Assembly: GCF_014850955.1 (NCBI RefSeq)
Contig: NZ_JACXSS010000001.1
Coordinates: 2,046,001-2,110,000 of the forward strand
Direction: 5' to 3'
From: Methylomonas albis
GTDB taxonomy: Bacteria > Pseudomonadota > Gammaproteobacteria > Methylococcales > Methylomonadaceae
Length of the DNA stretch: 64,000 nt
Both the position numbers and the translations under genes were made by a program. Numbering within the stretch: position 1 is the stretch's first letter; every line of letters starts with the position of its first letter. The notes under the pieces are model-generated. The model saw only the letters and a program-made list of their open reading frames with translations. It did not search any database and had not been told where the DNA came from. Below are positions 46,132 through 55,835 of this stretch, one piece after another.

Positions 46132-48777
46132 TTAACCTTTCAGACTCAAATATCTCAACATGGTGGTGCGTATCTGCGCTTTTTTGTCTTCGTCGGTGAT
46201 CGGCAGCGACTGCATGTCGCTAATGTAGAACATATCTTCCGCGCGACTGCCTATCGTAGTAATTTTGGCGTCGTGCAGATGGATATCCAGTTCGGCAAAA
46301 GCTCTGCCTATCGTGGACAGAAGGCCGGCGCGGTCGGTGGTAACCAACTCGATGATGGTGTGTTTGTGCGACGGATCTTCCAGAAAAGTGATGCTGGTTT
46401 CGATTGGAAAGTGTCTGGCCTGTCTGGATTGTTTGTGTATATTCTTTGAGGCTTTAACCTTTTTAGCGATCAAGCTGTGGCGTAGCGAGGTGCAGATATG
46501 CACTTCCCGATAAAGGTCATTAATGGCTTCGCCGGATTGTTCCAGTACCTGAAAGCTGTTCAATACATACTGATCGGCAGTGGTGATAATCCTGGCGTCC
46601 AGAATCGTCAAGCCCAGGTGATCCAGGGTGGCGGTCGAAATCGAAAAAATCTGCGCTTCATTGCGGGTGTATACAAAAATCTCCGCACTGCCACGCAGGG
46701 TTTGCGGGCGTAGCAACACCAGCGGCAGTTCGCTTTCCTGGCATGCTGCGATAGCGATAGTGTGCCAGGCGATTTCTTCCGCTGAATAGCGCAGGAAATA
46801 GTCGTCGCTGAGATGCTGCCAAGACTGCGTGATATTAGTTTTGGATATGCCCAATTTTAATAGCTCGTCACGCGCTTCTTTTTTGTTTTCCTGTACCCGT
46901 TCAGAACGGACCATCGGATTTTGCAAGCCGCGGTGCAAGGCTTGATGGGTGGAAATATATAAGTCCTTCAGTAACACGTCTTTCCAGGCGTTCCATAGGC
47001 TGGGGTTGGTTGCGCGTATGTCCGCTACCGTTAGCAAATACAGGTAATTTAATCCCTCTATGCTGCCAACTTGCAGGGCGAAGGTATGGATCACGTCAGG
47101 GTCGCTGATGTCCTTGCGTTGAGCGGTCATCGACATCAATAAATGGTTACGGACCAGCCAGGTGATGAGCTTGGTGTCATGGCTGGACAGGTCGTGCTGC
47201 TGGCAAAAGTTGTTCGCGATGGTTTCGCCCAACGTGGAATGATCGCCGCCTCGGCCCTTGGCTATGTCGTGAAACATGGCGGCGATGTACAAAATGTCGG
47301 GCTTGGAGATCAGCAGAAAAATATTATTGCAAAAAGGCAATTCCTTGTTGTGCTTGGCTAGCGAGAAGCGCCGCAAGTTACGGATGACAAACAAGGTATG
47401 TTCGTCCACGGTATAGATGTGGAACAAGTCGTACTGCATGCGCGCTACGATATTGGCGAAGTCCGGCAAATAGGCGGCTAGCACCCCGTAGCGATTCATG
47501 CGCTTTAGTTGGCTGGTAATGCCGCGCGGCTGTCTCAGAATATCCATAAACAGGCGATTGGCTTGTTTATTGGTGCGAAAATCGGCGTCGATCAAGTGCA
47601 GATTCTTGCGAATCAAGCGAATAGTGCTTGCGCGAATCCCTTTCAAAGACGGCGATTGTTGCAAGATTAAAAAAATTTCGAGCAAAGCCAGGGGCGTTTT
47701 CTGGAATACGTCTTTATTGCTGACTTCAACGTAGCCGTCTATGGATGAAAAATTGGCGGTGATAGGGATAGGGGTCAAGCTTTCTTTGTTGCTGATCAGT
47801 CTCTCGTTCAGCAGTTGCAATAGCATTTCGTTCAGGCGTTCTATGTCCACTACAGTTTTAAAGTAAAACTGCATGAATTGCTCTACATCGGGTTGTTCGT
47901 TTTTGTCGACATACCCGAATTGGCTGGCGAGCTCGCGTTGGTAGTCGAATACCAATCTGTCTTCACAGCGGCTGGTCAGATTATGCAGGGCAAAGCGCAG
48001 ACGCCAGAGAATGTCGCGAGCGGTAATCAGATTGTCGTATTCCGATTTGGGTAAAAAGCCGTATTTGATCAGCTCCCTAAGCGAAGAGGCGTTGTAATGG
48101 CGCTTAAATACCCAGCTGATTACCTGTAGGTCGCGAAGCCCGCCCGGGCCTTCCTTGATGTTGGGTTCCAGATTGTAAGCAGTGTCGTGGAACTTGCTGT
48201 AGCGCTTTTGTTGCTCAGCCATTTTTGCAGGAAAAAATCGCTCCGATGGCCAGAGTGTTTCAGAGTTTACCTGATGTCTTAGCTCACTAAATAGTTCGGA
48301 ATTGCCGGTAATCAGGCGCATTTCCAGCAGACTGGTGAAGACGGTTTGATCATCTTGAGCCGAGATTATGCAGTCGGGAACGCTGCGCGTACTCAGTCCC
48401 GGCTTTAAGCCTATATCCCAGAGGAAATTGCAAAAACTGGATAGTTGCTGTTGATAATCGACGGGATTGGCGACGTTGAGCAGCACTAAAATATCGATGT
48501 CTGAATACGGGAATAATTCGCCTCTGCCGTAGCCGCCGGTCGCGATTAGGCTGTGACGCTTGGCGACGTTGCCGAGGAAATGTAGCCAACAGGCGGTCAG
48601 CAGGTTGTCGATAAACCGAGCTTTTTCTGTGAGCAGGCCGACTGTCGCCTGGTCGGGATTGAAGCGCATTTTTAACTGCGCGTTCTCCTCGTTAATTGCA
48701 CTTTTGAATGCGGCAACCGGGTTATCGTTCGAGAAACAATCGAGAAAGTCGCTTTCGGTAAATAGCGCCGGGCTCAC
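46132..48777 (-). CDS. glnD: [Protein-PII] uridylyltransferase / uridylyl-removing enzyme
   Basis: An 881-aa nitrogen sensor that adds UMP to PII under low glutamine and removes it under high glutamine. The N-terminal nucleotidyltransferase domain shows GGYGRGELFPYSDIDILVL. The central HD domain has MFHDIAKGRGGDHS. The C terminus carries two ACT domains (from EIFVYTRNEAQIFS and from TIIELVTTDRAGLLSTIG) that bind glutamine. I start it at GTG 48777, which overlaps the map stop as GTGA and has AGGAAG just upstream; the longer frame would overlap map by 70 bases. Map followed by glnD is the gammaproteobacterial arrangement. Confidence 0.96.
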   Translation of the reverse strand: MSPALFTESDFLDCFSNDNPVAAFKSAINEENAQLKMRFNPDQATVGLLTEKARFIDNLLTACWLHFLGNVAKRHSLIATGGYGRGELFPYSDIDILVLLNVANPVDYQQQLSSFCNFLWDIGLKPGLSTRSVPDCIISAQDDQTVFTSLLEMRLITGNSELFSELRHQVNSETLWPSERFFPAKMAEQQKRYSKFHDTAYNLEPNIKEGPGGLRDLQVISWVFKRHYNASSLRELIKYGFLPKSEYDNLITARDILWRLRFALHNLTSRCEDRLVFDYQRELASQFGYVDKNEQPDVEQFMQFYFKTVVDIERLNEMLLQLLNERLISNKESLTPIPITANFSSIDGYVEVSNKDVFQKTPLALLEIFLILQQSPSLKGIRASTIRLIRKNLHLIDADFRTNKQANRLFMDILRQPRGITSQLKRMNRYGVLAAYLPDFANIVARMQYDLFHIYTVDEHTLFVIRNLRRFSLAKHNKELPFCNNIFLLISKPDILYIAAMFHDIAKGRGGDHSTLGETIANNFCQQHDLSSHDTKLITWLVRNHLLMSMTAQRKDISDPDVIHTFALQVGSIEGLNYLYLLTVADIRATNPSLWNAWKDVLLKDLYISTHQALHRGLQNPMVRSERVQENKKEARDELLKLGISKTNITQSWQHLSDDYFLRYSAEEIAWHTIAIAACQESELPLVLLRPQTLRGSAEIFVYTRNEAQIFSISTATLDHLGLTILDARIITTADQYVLNSFQVLEQSGEAINDLYREVHICTSLRHSLIAKKVKASKNIHKQSRQARHFPIETSITFLEDPSHKHTIIELVTTDRAGLLSTIGRAFAELDIHLHDAKITTIGSRAEDMFYISDMQSLPITDEDKKAQIRTTMLRYLSLKG

Positions 48778-49538
48778 AGTTCTTCCTGTCTCAGCGTCAA
48801 AATCTCGTAGCCGGTGTCGGTCACCAAAATAGTATGTTCCCACTGCGCTGACAGGCTGCGGTCCTTGGTCACGGCGGTCCAGCCGTCGGCAAGGATTTTC
48901 ATGTGGCGCTTGCCCTGATTGAGCATGGGTTCTATCGTAAAAATCATGCCGGGTTCGAGTGTTGCGCCGTCACCGCGTTTGCCAAAATGCATGACGTGTG
49001 GGTCTTCATGAAACTTTTTGCCTATGCCGTGGCCGCAGAATTCTCTGACGATGGAGTAGCGATTGGCTTCAGCATGTTTCTGAATGGCGTAACCGATATC
49101 GCCGAGGTGAGCGCCAGGTTTGACTTCAGCTATACCTAAAAATAGACATTCGCGGGTTATATCGACCAAGCGTTTGGCGTGCGGACTGACCTCGCCGATA
49201 CAGAACATTTGGCTGGTGTCGCCGTGATAACCGTCTTTGATCACCGTAATGTCGACATTGATGATGTCGCCGTTTTTAAGCTTTTTCTCGCTGGGAATGC
49301 CATGGCAGATCTGCTGGTTAATGGATGTGCAAATCGATTTAGGAAAGCCGCGATAATTTAAAGGCGCCGGAATGGCTTGTTGTACATCGACGATGTAATC
49401 GTGACAGATTTGGTCAAGTTCTTCGGTGGCTATGCCGGCAACAACGTGAGGGGCGATCATTTCAAGTACTTCGGCGGCCAATTTTCCGGCAACGCGCATC
49501 TTGTCGATTTCTTCGGAGGTTTTAATGGTAATAGTCAT
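48774..49538 (-). CDS. map: Methionine aminopeptidase type I
   Basis: A 254-aa enzyme that removes the initiator Met from nascent proteins. The metal ligands are present: Asp in NVDITVIKDGYHGDTS (two), His in CGHGIGKKFHEDP, Glu in FTIEPMLNQG and Glu in WEHTILVT. The start MTITIKTSEEIDKMRVAG at ATG 49538 aligns with the E. coli start; a TTG nine codons earlier is less likely. The gene is divergent from rpsB and coupled to glnD. Confidence 0.97.
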   Translation of the reverse strand: MTITIKTSEEIDKMRVAGKLAAEVLEMIAPHVVAGIATEELDQICHDYIVDVQQAIPAPLNYRGFPKSICTSINQQICHGIPSEKKLKNGDIINVDITVIKDGYHGDTSQMFCIGEVSPHAKRLVDITRECLFLGIAEVKPGAHLGDIGYAIQKHAEANRYSIVREFCGHGIGKKFHEDPHVMHFGKRGDGATLEPGMIFTIEPMLNQGKRHMKILADGWTAVTKDRSLSAQWEHTILVTDTGYEILTLRQEEL

Positions 49539-49646
49539 CGGCAGGTGGCTAATTATTGGGGTCAAGGCGGGCGCTGGCCCGATTTTGCAGTGGAATTAAG
49601 AGGCCTTCTCAAGCAAGCTTGCAATAGGAGTCTATCAGACTTGAGG

Positions 49647-49675
49647 TTGTTGTGAAATTCTAATCATGGTATAAA
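49647..49675 (+). promoter_or_regulatory. rpsB: rpsB promoter with extended -10
   Basis: TATAAA (49670-49675) preceded by TGG gives an extended -10 (TGnTATAAA). A TTGTTG hexamer (49647-49652) lies 17 bases upstream as a modest -35. Transcription from here would give an rpsB leader of about 140 bases with G-rich, structured segments; enterobacterial rpsB leaders mediate repression by S2, so the same is possible here. Confidence 0.65.
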
Positions 49676-49820
49676 GGCAAGTTCACTATGTAACCAATAC
49701 TCACACTTGTCGACACGGTCGGTGGGGTGCTGGAAGTCTATTTTAGATTTTCGGTCACTGATCGGGGCGGGTGGAGGCGTAACCCAACGCCGAATTATTC
49801 GGCAATATTAGGAGAAGTAA

Positions 49821-50564
49821 ATGGCAGCAGTGTCAATGCGTCAAATGCTGGAAGCGGGTGTTCACTTTGGACATCAAACCCGTTACTGGAACCCAAAAAT
49901 GGCTTCATACTTGTTTGGAGCTCGTAACAAAATTCATATCATCGACTTGGAACAAACGCTTCCACTGTTCAATGATGCGATGAACTATCTCGGCCAAATG
50001 ACCGCTAACAAAGGTACGATTCTGTTCGTCGGTACCAAAAAAGCGGCACGCAAGGTAGTAGCTGAAGAAGCAAAACGTTGCGGCATGCCCTACGTCAACC
50101 ATCGTTGGTTGGGCGGCATGTTGACCAACTTCAAAACTATTAAAAAATCCATCAACCGCTTGAAAGAACTCGAAGCGATGAAAGCCGATGGCACTTTGTA
50201 TCAACGTTTCAGCAAAAAAGAAGCTTTGGGCATGGAGCGCGAACTGGAAAAGCTTGAGCGCAGTCTGGGCGGTATCAAAGACATGCGCGGCACACCCGAC
50301 GCAATCTTCGTTCTGGACGTAGGTTATGAAAAAAATGCCATTATGGAAGCCAAAAAATTGGGTATTCCGGTGGTGGGTATTGTGGATTCAAACAATTCAC
50401 CTGAAAAAATCGATTACGTAATCCCTGGTAACGACGATTCTATCCGTGCAGTGACTTTGTATTGCCAAAGCGCTTCAGCCTCCGTGCTGGAAGCGAAAGC
50501 ATTGCGCATGGATGCTTCAGCCAAAGCCGACGATTTTGTAGAAGAAGTCGTAGCGGAAGCGTAA
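49821..50564 (+). CDS. rpsB: 30S ribosomal protein S2
   Basis: A 247-aa S2 protein, which binds the head-body junction of the 30S subunit and is needed for S1 attachment. The start [27 protein letters not shown] (in parts) and the motifs [26 protein letters not shown] and [24 protein letters not shown] (in parts) are diagnostic. AGGAG precedes the ATG. It is the first gene of the rpsB-tsf unit, divergent from map. Confidence 0.98.
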   Translation: MAAVSMRQMLEAGVHFGHQTRYWNPKMASYLFGARNKIHIIDLEQTLPLFNDAMNYLGQMTANKGTILFVGTKKAARKVVAEEAKRCGMPYVNHRWLGGMLTNFKTIKKSINRLKELEAMKADGTLYQRFSKKEALGMERELEKLERSLGGIKDMRGTPDAIFVLDVGYEKNAIMEAKKLGIPVVGIVDSNNSPEKIDYVIPGNDDSIRAVTLYCQSASASVLEAKALRMDASAKADDFVEEVVAEA

Positions 50565-50632
50565 GTTTTAAACGCGCTCGGCCGATAGGGTTGAGCGCCG
50601 CTGAATCCGGTATTCAGAACAGACTGTCTTTT

Positions 50633-50660
50633 AAACGCCTCCTTTGTGAGGCGTTTTTTT
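50633..50660 (+). terminator. Intrinsic terminator/attenuator between rpsB and tsf
   Basis: AAACGCCTC and GAGGCGTTT form a 9-bp stem around a CTTTGT loop, followed by a continuous T-run ending at 50660. It lies between rpsB and tsf and probably lowers read-through into tsf, as known for the E. coli operon. Confidence 0.88.
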
Positions 50661-50685
50661 AGTTAATAAAATTTGAGGAAAAAAC

Positions 50686-51564
50686 ATGAGTATTAGTGCG
50701 GCGATGGTCAAGGAATTGCGTGAGCGTACCAGCTCAGGCATGATGGAGTGCAAAAAAGCCCTGGTCGAAGCCAATGGCGACATGGAACTGGCCATTGAGA
50801 ATATGCGTAAATCAGGCCTGGCAAAGGCAGATAAAAAATCCGGCCGGATTGCTGCGGAAGGCGTGATTGGCGTAAAAGTTTCCGATGACGCGAAAACCGT
50901 CGTCATGGTTGATGTTAACTGCGAGACCGATTTTGTGGCTAAAGGCGATGATTTTATTGGTTTTGCCAATGATGTCGTCAACAGTTTGCTTACCCACGAT
51001 GTCAATAGCGAGGAAGAATTGCAAGCAATGTCATTGAGCACCGGAATCAGCCTTGATGATACCCGCCGTGCTTTGATTGCTAAAATTGGCGAAAACATTA
51101 CTGTGCGTCGCTTCGTTAAATACACTACCGCTGAAGGCGGCCAAGCAGCTTATCTGCATGGCAGTAAAATTGGCGTTATCGTCGAATTGACTAAAAACGA
51201 TCCTGTTTTGGGCAAAGATGTAGCGATGCATGTTGCCGCCTCTAAGCCAGAATATGTGTCGGATGATCAAGTATCGGCCGATGTGATTGCCAAGGAAAAA
51301 GAGATTTTCGCCGCGCAAGCATTGGAAAGCGGTAAACCTGCCGAGATCGTTGAAAAAATGATTGGCGGACGGATCAATAAATTCCTGGCAGAAGTGACTT
51401 TGTTGGGTCAGCCTTTCATCAAGGACGACAGCGTTACTGTCGGTAAATTGCTGACATCCAAAGGCAACGGTGTAGTCCGTTTTGCTCGTTTCGAAGTCGG
51501 CGAAGGCATCGAGAAAAAAGAAGAAGATTTTGCTGCGGAAGTTATGGCGCAAGTCAGAGGCTAA
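50686..51564 (+). CDS. tsf: Elongation factor Ts
   Basis: A 292-aa guanine-nucleotide exchange factor for EF-Tu. The N-terminal domain has [19 protein letters not shown] (diagnostic) and the core has [16 protein letters not shown] with the conserved TDFV residues that contact EF-Tu. GAGGA precedes the ATG. Length and arrangement match the gammaproteobacterial protein. Confidence 0.98.
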   Translation: MSISAAMVKELRERTSSGMMECKKALVEANGDMELAIENMRKSGLAKADKKSGRIAAEGVIGVKVSDDAKTVVMVDVNCETDFVAKGDDFIGFANDVVNSLLTHDVNSEEELQAMSLSTGISLDDTRRALIAKIGENITVRRFVKYTTAEGGQAAYLHGSKIGVIVELTKNDPVLGKDVAMHVAASKPEYVSDDQVSADVIAKEKEIFAAQALESGKPAEIVEKMIGGRINKFLAEVTLLGQPFIKDDSVTVGKLLTSKGNGVVRFARFEVGEGIEKKEEDFAAEVMAQVRG

Positions 51565-51574
51565 AACGCCTTGG

Positions 51575-51601
51575 AATAAACCCGGTTTGCCGGGTTTATT
51601 T
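51575..51601 (+). terminator. Terminator hairpin after tsf
   Basis: A perfect 11-bp inverted repeat (AATAAACCCGG with CCGGGTTTATT, loop TTTG) just after the tsf stop, followed by TTTATTTAA-type sequence. It is likely a rho-independent terminator separating rpsB-tsf from pyrH. Confidence 0.85.
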
Positions 51602-51648
51602 AACTCAACTCCTTGCTTTTAACCTATGTTTACGGTGGATATTTGATT

Positions 51649-52368
51649 ATGAGTCAATTGATTTGTCAGAGAATTTTACTTAAATTGAGCGGCGAAGCAC
51701 TGGCGAGCGAGCGGGGCGGCAGTATTGATCCCGATATAGTCCAACGCTTGGCTCAGGAAGTGAAAGACTTGTGCGATGCAGGTATCCAAGTTGGCTTGGT
51801 AATCGGTGGCGGCAATATTTTGCGCGGCGGCGAAAAAGCATCGGAAGGCCTGAATCGGGTCACCGGTGATCAAATGGGCATGTTGGCAACTGTCATTAAT
51901 GCGCTGGCTATGCAGGATGCTCTGGAATATCTCGGGCAGCCGGTTCGCGTCATGACCGCCCTGAAAATCAATCAGGTGTGCGAAGACTATATTCGCAGAC
52001 GCGCGGTCAGGCATCTTGAAAAAGGTAGAGTGGCTATTTTCGCGGCCGGTACCGGCAATCCGTTTTTTACTACCGATACCGCTGCCAGTTTGCGGGCAAT
52101 CGAGATTGACGCGGAGTTGATGATCAAGGCAACGAAAGTCAAAGGCGTTTATTCGGCGGATCCAAATAAAGTGGCTGACGCCGTCTTTTATCCGCGCCTG
52201 ACCTATGACGAAGCCATCGATCAGCGTTTGAATGTAATGGACACCACAGCCTTGGTCTTGTGCCGGGATAACAACCTACCCATGCGGGTAATGAATGTAT
52301 TTGAGGCGGGAGCGATTATGCGCTTGATGCACGGTGAAGATATAGGCTCCCTAATCGAGAGGAATTAA
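51649..52368 (+). CDS. pyrH: UMP kinase
   Basis: A 239-aa bacterial-type UMP kinase (amino-acid-kinase fold), phosphorylating UMP to UDP. Signatures are [41 protein letters not shown] (in parts), [16 protein letters not shown] and [11 protein letters not shown]. The start MSQLICQ at ATG 51649 is chosen over an upstream in-frame start at 51613 because of the length of homologues and GGTGGAT upstream. It heads the pyrH-frr-uppS-cdsA-dxr-rseP run. Confidence 0.97.
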   Translation: MSQLICQRILLKLSGEALASERGGSIDPDIVQRLAQEVKDLCDAGIQVGLVIGGGNILRGGEKASEGLNRVTGDQMGMLATVINALAMQDALEYLGQPVRVMTALKINQVCEDYIRRRAVRHLEKGRVAIFAAGTGNPFFTTDTAASLRAIEIDAELMIKATKVKGVYSADPNKVADAVFYPRLTYDEAIDQRLNVMDTTALVLCRDNNLPMRVMNVFEAGAIMRLMHGEDIGSLIERN

Positions 52369-52372
52369 CAGA

Positions 52373-52930
52373 ATGATCAGCGATATTCAACAAGATGCTG
52401 CCAGCCGTATGGTAAAAAGCATCGAGTCCTTGCAAAAAGCATTTACCAAAATAAGAACCGGGCGCGCGCACCCCAGTTTGCTGGATCAAATCAGCGTGAC
52501 TTATTACGGCAACGAATCGCCTTTATCGCAAGTTGCCAACGTTTCCGTCGAGGATGCTCGTACCCTAAAAGTCGTACCTTGGGAAAAGAGCATGATCCAG
52601 GCCATCGAAAAGGCCATTATGTCTTCCGGTTTGGGCTTAAATCCCGCTACGCAAGGCACCGTAATCAGGTTGCCTTTACCGGCATTGACCGAAGAACGTC
52701 GCCGTGATTTGGTTAAAATCGTCAAAAACGAAGCGGAACAAGGTCGGGTGGCGATTCGTAATATTCGCCGTGACGCCAATGCCGCTATCAAGGACGCTTT
52801 AAAAGAGAAATTAATTTCGGAGGACGATGCGCGTCAGGCCGAAGAAAAGATCCAAAAGCTCACCGATCAATACATCAAGGAAGTAGAAAAGCATCTCGAA
52901 GAAAAAGAAGCCGATTTACTTTCCATGTAA
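52373..52930 (+). CDS. frr: Ribosome recycling factor
   Basis: A 185-aa factor that splits post-termination ribosomes with EF-G. The family signatures are seen: [61 protein letters not shown] (in parts) and a C-terminal long helix ending [18 protein letters not shown] precedes the ATG. It lies 4 bases after pyrH. Confidence 0.97.
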   Translation: MISDIQQDAASRMVKSIESLQKAFTKIRTGRAHPSLLDQISVTYYGNESPLSQVANVSVEDARTLKVVPWEKSMIQAIEKAIMSSGLGLNPATQGTVIRLPLPALTEERRRDLVKIVKNEAEQGRVAIRNIRRDANAAIKDALKEKLISEDDARQAEEKIQKLTDQYIKEVEKHLEEKEADLLSM

Positions 52931-52942
52931 TCGAGAGGTGAG

Positions 52943-53707
52943 ATGACTGTTGTTGACAACGATAAGCCGGCGATAAATAACGGCAACCCACGGCATATTG
53001 CCATCATCATGGATGGCAACGGCCGCTGGGCGCAAAAACGCTTGATGCCCAGGGTGATGGGACATTATGCCGGCGTCAAGGCGGTCAGGAAGATCGTCGA
53101 ATATTGTGCCAAGCAGAACATTGAGGTGTTGTCGCTATTCGCTTTTAGCAGCGAAAACTGGCGAAGGCCGCAGGACGAAGTCAGTTTGTTGATGGAACTA
53201 TTCATGAACACGCTGCAATCCGAGGTCGATAAGCTCGACAAAAACAACATCAGACTGAAAATCATCGGCGATAAAAGCGCGTTTCCAGAAAAACTGCGGG
53301 AAAAAATCGCTACCGCCGAAGCGCAAACCGCACAAAACGCTGGATTAACCTTGCTGATCGCCGCCAATTACGGCGGCCGTTGGGATATTACCCAAGCCTT
53401 GCGGCAGATAGTTGCCGGGGTAAAGTCGGGCGAAATCGACGAACAAGCCATTTCAGAACAACTCGTCAATCAGTATCTGGTGACCGCAGACTTGCCCGAG
53501 CCTGATTTGTTTATTCGTTCGGGCGGCGAGGAACGCATCAGTAATTTTCTACTTTGGCAACTGGCTTATACGGAATTTTATTTTACCGATGCGCTATGGC
53601 CGGATTTTGATCAGCTGGCATTGGAAAAAGCTATCGGTAGCTTCAAGGGCCGGCAAAGGCGTTTCGGACATACTGGCGAACAAGTCATCGACAACAGAGT
53701 TCTCTAG
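52943..53707 (+). CDS. uppS: Isoprenyl (undecaprenyl) diphosphate synthase
   Basis: A 254-aa cis-prenyltransferase that makes the C55 lipid carrier for peptidoglycan and surface polymers. It has the catalytic start HIAIIMDGNGRWAQKR with the essential Asp, FAFSSENWRRP, and the C-terminal PDLFIRSGGEERISNFLLWQ and FTDALWPDF. GAGAGGTGAG precedes the ATG, 12 bases after frr. Confidence 0.97.
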   Translation: MTVVDNDKPAINNGNPRHIAIIMDGNGRWAQKRLMPRVMGHYAGVKAVRKIVEYCAKQNIEVLSLFAFSSENWRRPQDEVSLLMELFMNTLQSEVDKLDKNNIRLKIIGDKSAFPEKLREKIATAEAQTAQNAGLTLLIAANYGGRWDITQALRQIVAGVKSGEIDEQAISEQLVNQYLVTADLPEPDLFIRSGGEERISNFLLWQLAYTEFYFTDALWPDFDQLALEKAIGSFKGRQRRFGHTGEQVIDNRVL

Positions 53708-53745
53708 GGATTTTTCTATAACCATAATAATTAAAAATCAAACAC

Positions 53746-54651
53746 ATGTTATTAAAACGCATCTTAACCGCGCTAGTGCTGGCTGCCGTGGTCGTCACAG
53801 CAGTTTTGCTACTGCCAACCCTTTATTTTTCATTATTTATTGCCGTCGTCACCTTGATAGCCGCCTTTGAATGGATGGCCTTGACCGATGTAAATACGCT
53901 GACTCGGAAAATACTGTTCGTACTGTTTCTGATCGTGCCAATGCTGGGTGTCACCTATTGGACGGTATTGCTGGAGCTGCTAAGCGAGGCGATGGAATGG
54001 CCGGAAATCAAAGACTATTCGGATGCTTTGGAATGGTTTGTGATCGCTCCCGTGCTGTTCTGGGTGTTGATAATGGTTTTGCTCAGAAAAGCCGGCCCGC
54101 AAATGTTAAGCATCGAATTTAAATCGCGGCTCAAAACTTTTAGCGGTTGGTTGGTATTGCTCTCGGCCTGGATGTTTCTCAGCAAATTAAGAGCGTACTA
54201 CGGCCCGGGGATGGTGTTGTATTTCTTGATATTGATTTGGGCGGCCGACATTTCGGCATTTTTTGCCGGTAAAAAATGGGGCAAAGACAAGTTGGCACCG
54301 GAAATCAGCCCCGGTAAAACCGTGCAAGGCATGTACGGTGCATTGGTTTCCGCGCTAATCTGCTCAATAGGTTTAAGGGTGTATTATGGTTTTGATGCTT
54401 TTCAAGGCGAGCAACCCGAGTTAGCGGTCTTGATGACTATCGATTTGGCGATCCTGTCGATATTAACCGTGCTGATCTCTATATACGGTGATTTGTTTTT
54501 TAGTCTGATCAAACGCAAAAAAGGCGTTAAGGATAGCGGGACATTGCTGCCAGGACATGGCGGTATTCTGGATCGAGTCGATAGCATTATCGCTGCGGCA
54601 CCGTTTTTTTACGCCGGTATCATTCTAATTGGACGGAGCGTATTTGCATGA
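53746..54651 (+). CDS. cdsA: Phosphatidate cytidylyltransferase
   Basis: A 301-aa membrane enzyme that makes CDP-diacylglycerol, the phospholipid precursor. About seven to eight hydrophobic helices are visible. The family signature follows: [13 protein letters not shown] and, near the C terminus, [28 protein letters not shown] (in parts) with the essential Asp residues. The start has no strong ribosome-binding site. Its stop overlaps dxr (ATGA). Confidence 0.95.
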   Translation: MLLKRILTALVLAAVVVTAVLLLPTLYFSLFIAVVTLIAAFEWMALTDVNTLTRKILFVLFLIVPMLGVTYWTVLLELLSEAMEWPEIKDYSDALEWFVIAPVLFWVLIMVLLRKAGPQMLSIEFKSRLKTFSGWLVLLSAWMFLSKLRAYYGPGMVLYFLILIWAADISAFFAGKKWGKDKLAPEISPGKTVQGMYGALVSALICSIGLRVYYGFDAFQGEQPELAVLMTIDLAILSILTVLISIYGDLFFSLIKRKKGVKDSGTLLPGHGGILDRVDSIIAAAPFFYAGIILIGRSVFA

Positions 54652-55832
54652 AAGGTATTTGCATCCTTGGCGCCACCGGCTCGATTGGTGTCAGCACGCT
54701 AGACGTAGTTGCCCGCCATCCCGATCAATACAAAGTGGTAGCTTTAACCGCCAATGGTAATATCGCGACATTGTACGAACAATGTTTGGCACACCGTCCG
54801 GAATATGCGGTGGTCGCCAATCCGGATAATGCCCAAGCGTTCAAGGATAAAATCGCCGATTCGCCTATTGCCGGTATGACAGTATTAGCCGGTGCCGAAG
54901 CCTTGACTCAAGTCGCCACCTTGGACAATGTTGATGCGGTAATGGCCGCTATCGTCGGCGCAGCCGGCTTATTGCCAACCTTGGCAGCAGCGAAAGCGGG
55001 TAAAACGGTATTGCTGGCCAACAAGGAAGCCTTGGTCATGTCCGGGCAAATTTTTATGCAAGCGGTCGCCGAGAACGGCGCTACGCTGTTACCGATCGAC
55101 AGTGAACATAACGCGATATTTCAATGCATGCCGGCCGGTTATACCACCGGACATACCGCCAAACAGGCCCGACGCATTTTATTGACCGCATCCGGAGGGC
55201 CGTTTCGGCAAACGCCGATAGCCGATTTGGATACGGTAACTCCCGAACAAGCAGTAGCGCATCCGAAATGGGATATGGGCCGGAAAATTTCGGTTGATTC
55301 CGCGACGATGATGAACAAAGGTTTGGAGTTGATCGAAGCTTGTCTGCTGTTCAATATGGATCCGGATGCAATACAAGTAGTGATCCATCCGCAAAGCATC
55401 ATTCATTCCATGGTTGATTATGTCGATGGCTCCGTGTTGGCGCAAATGGGCAACCCTGACATGCGTACGCCGATCGCTTACGCTATGGCTTGGCCGGAGC
55501 GTTTCGATTCCGGCGTGGCGCCGCTGAATATTTTCGAAGTCAAACATATGGATTTCGAACAGCCCGATTTGCAGCGTTTTCCGTGTTTGAGACTGGCCTA
55601 CGAAGCTATAAAAGCCGGCGGCATTATGCCGACTGTTTTAAATGCTGCCAATGAGGTTGCCGTGGAAGCCTTTTTGAACGAGCAGGTGCGTTTTACCGAT
55701 ATTGCGCGCATCATAGAACGGAGCATGGCGGAATTTAAAGCCGATTGTGCCGATACGCTCGAACATGTCCTGACAGCCGACCAGCAGGCCAGGGATGTTG
55801 CGAATGCGGTGATCGCCGAACTCAAACACTAG
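54648..55832 (+). CDS. dxr: 1-deoxy-D-xylulose 5-phosphate reductoisomerase
   Basis: A 394-aa NADPH enzyme that makes MEP in the non-mevalonate isoprenoid pathway. It has the nucleotide loop [28 protein letters not shown], the metal and substrate site [21 protein letters not shown], and [20 protein letters not shown] (in parts) with the conserved MNKGLE. It shares ATGA with cdsA and is followed by rseP. Confidence 0.97.
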   Translation: MKGICILGATGSIGVSTLDVVARHPDQYKVVALTANGNIATLYEQCLAHRPEYAVVANPDNAQAFKDKIADSPIAGMTVLAGAEALTQVATLDNVDAVMAAIVGAAGLLPTLAAAKAGKTVLLANKEALVMSGQIFMQAVAENGATLLPIDSEHNAIFQCMPAGYTTGHTAKQARRILLTASGGPFRQTPIADLDTVTPEQAVAHPKWDMGRKISVDSATMMNKGLELIEACLLFNMDPDAIQVVIHPQSIIHSMVDYVDGSVLAQMGNPDMRTPIAYAMAWPERFDSGVAPLNIFEVKHMDFEQPDLQRFPCLRLAYEAIKAGGIMPTVLNAANEVAVEAFLNEQVRFTDIARIIERSMAEFKADCADTLEHVLTADQQARDVANAVIAELKH

Positions 55833-55835
55833 TTT

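Noticed and set aside
48777..48843. N-terminal extension of glnD into map
   Set aside because: The extra 22 codons overlap map out of frame, while GTG at 48777 has AGGAAG and a GTGA junction with the map stop.
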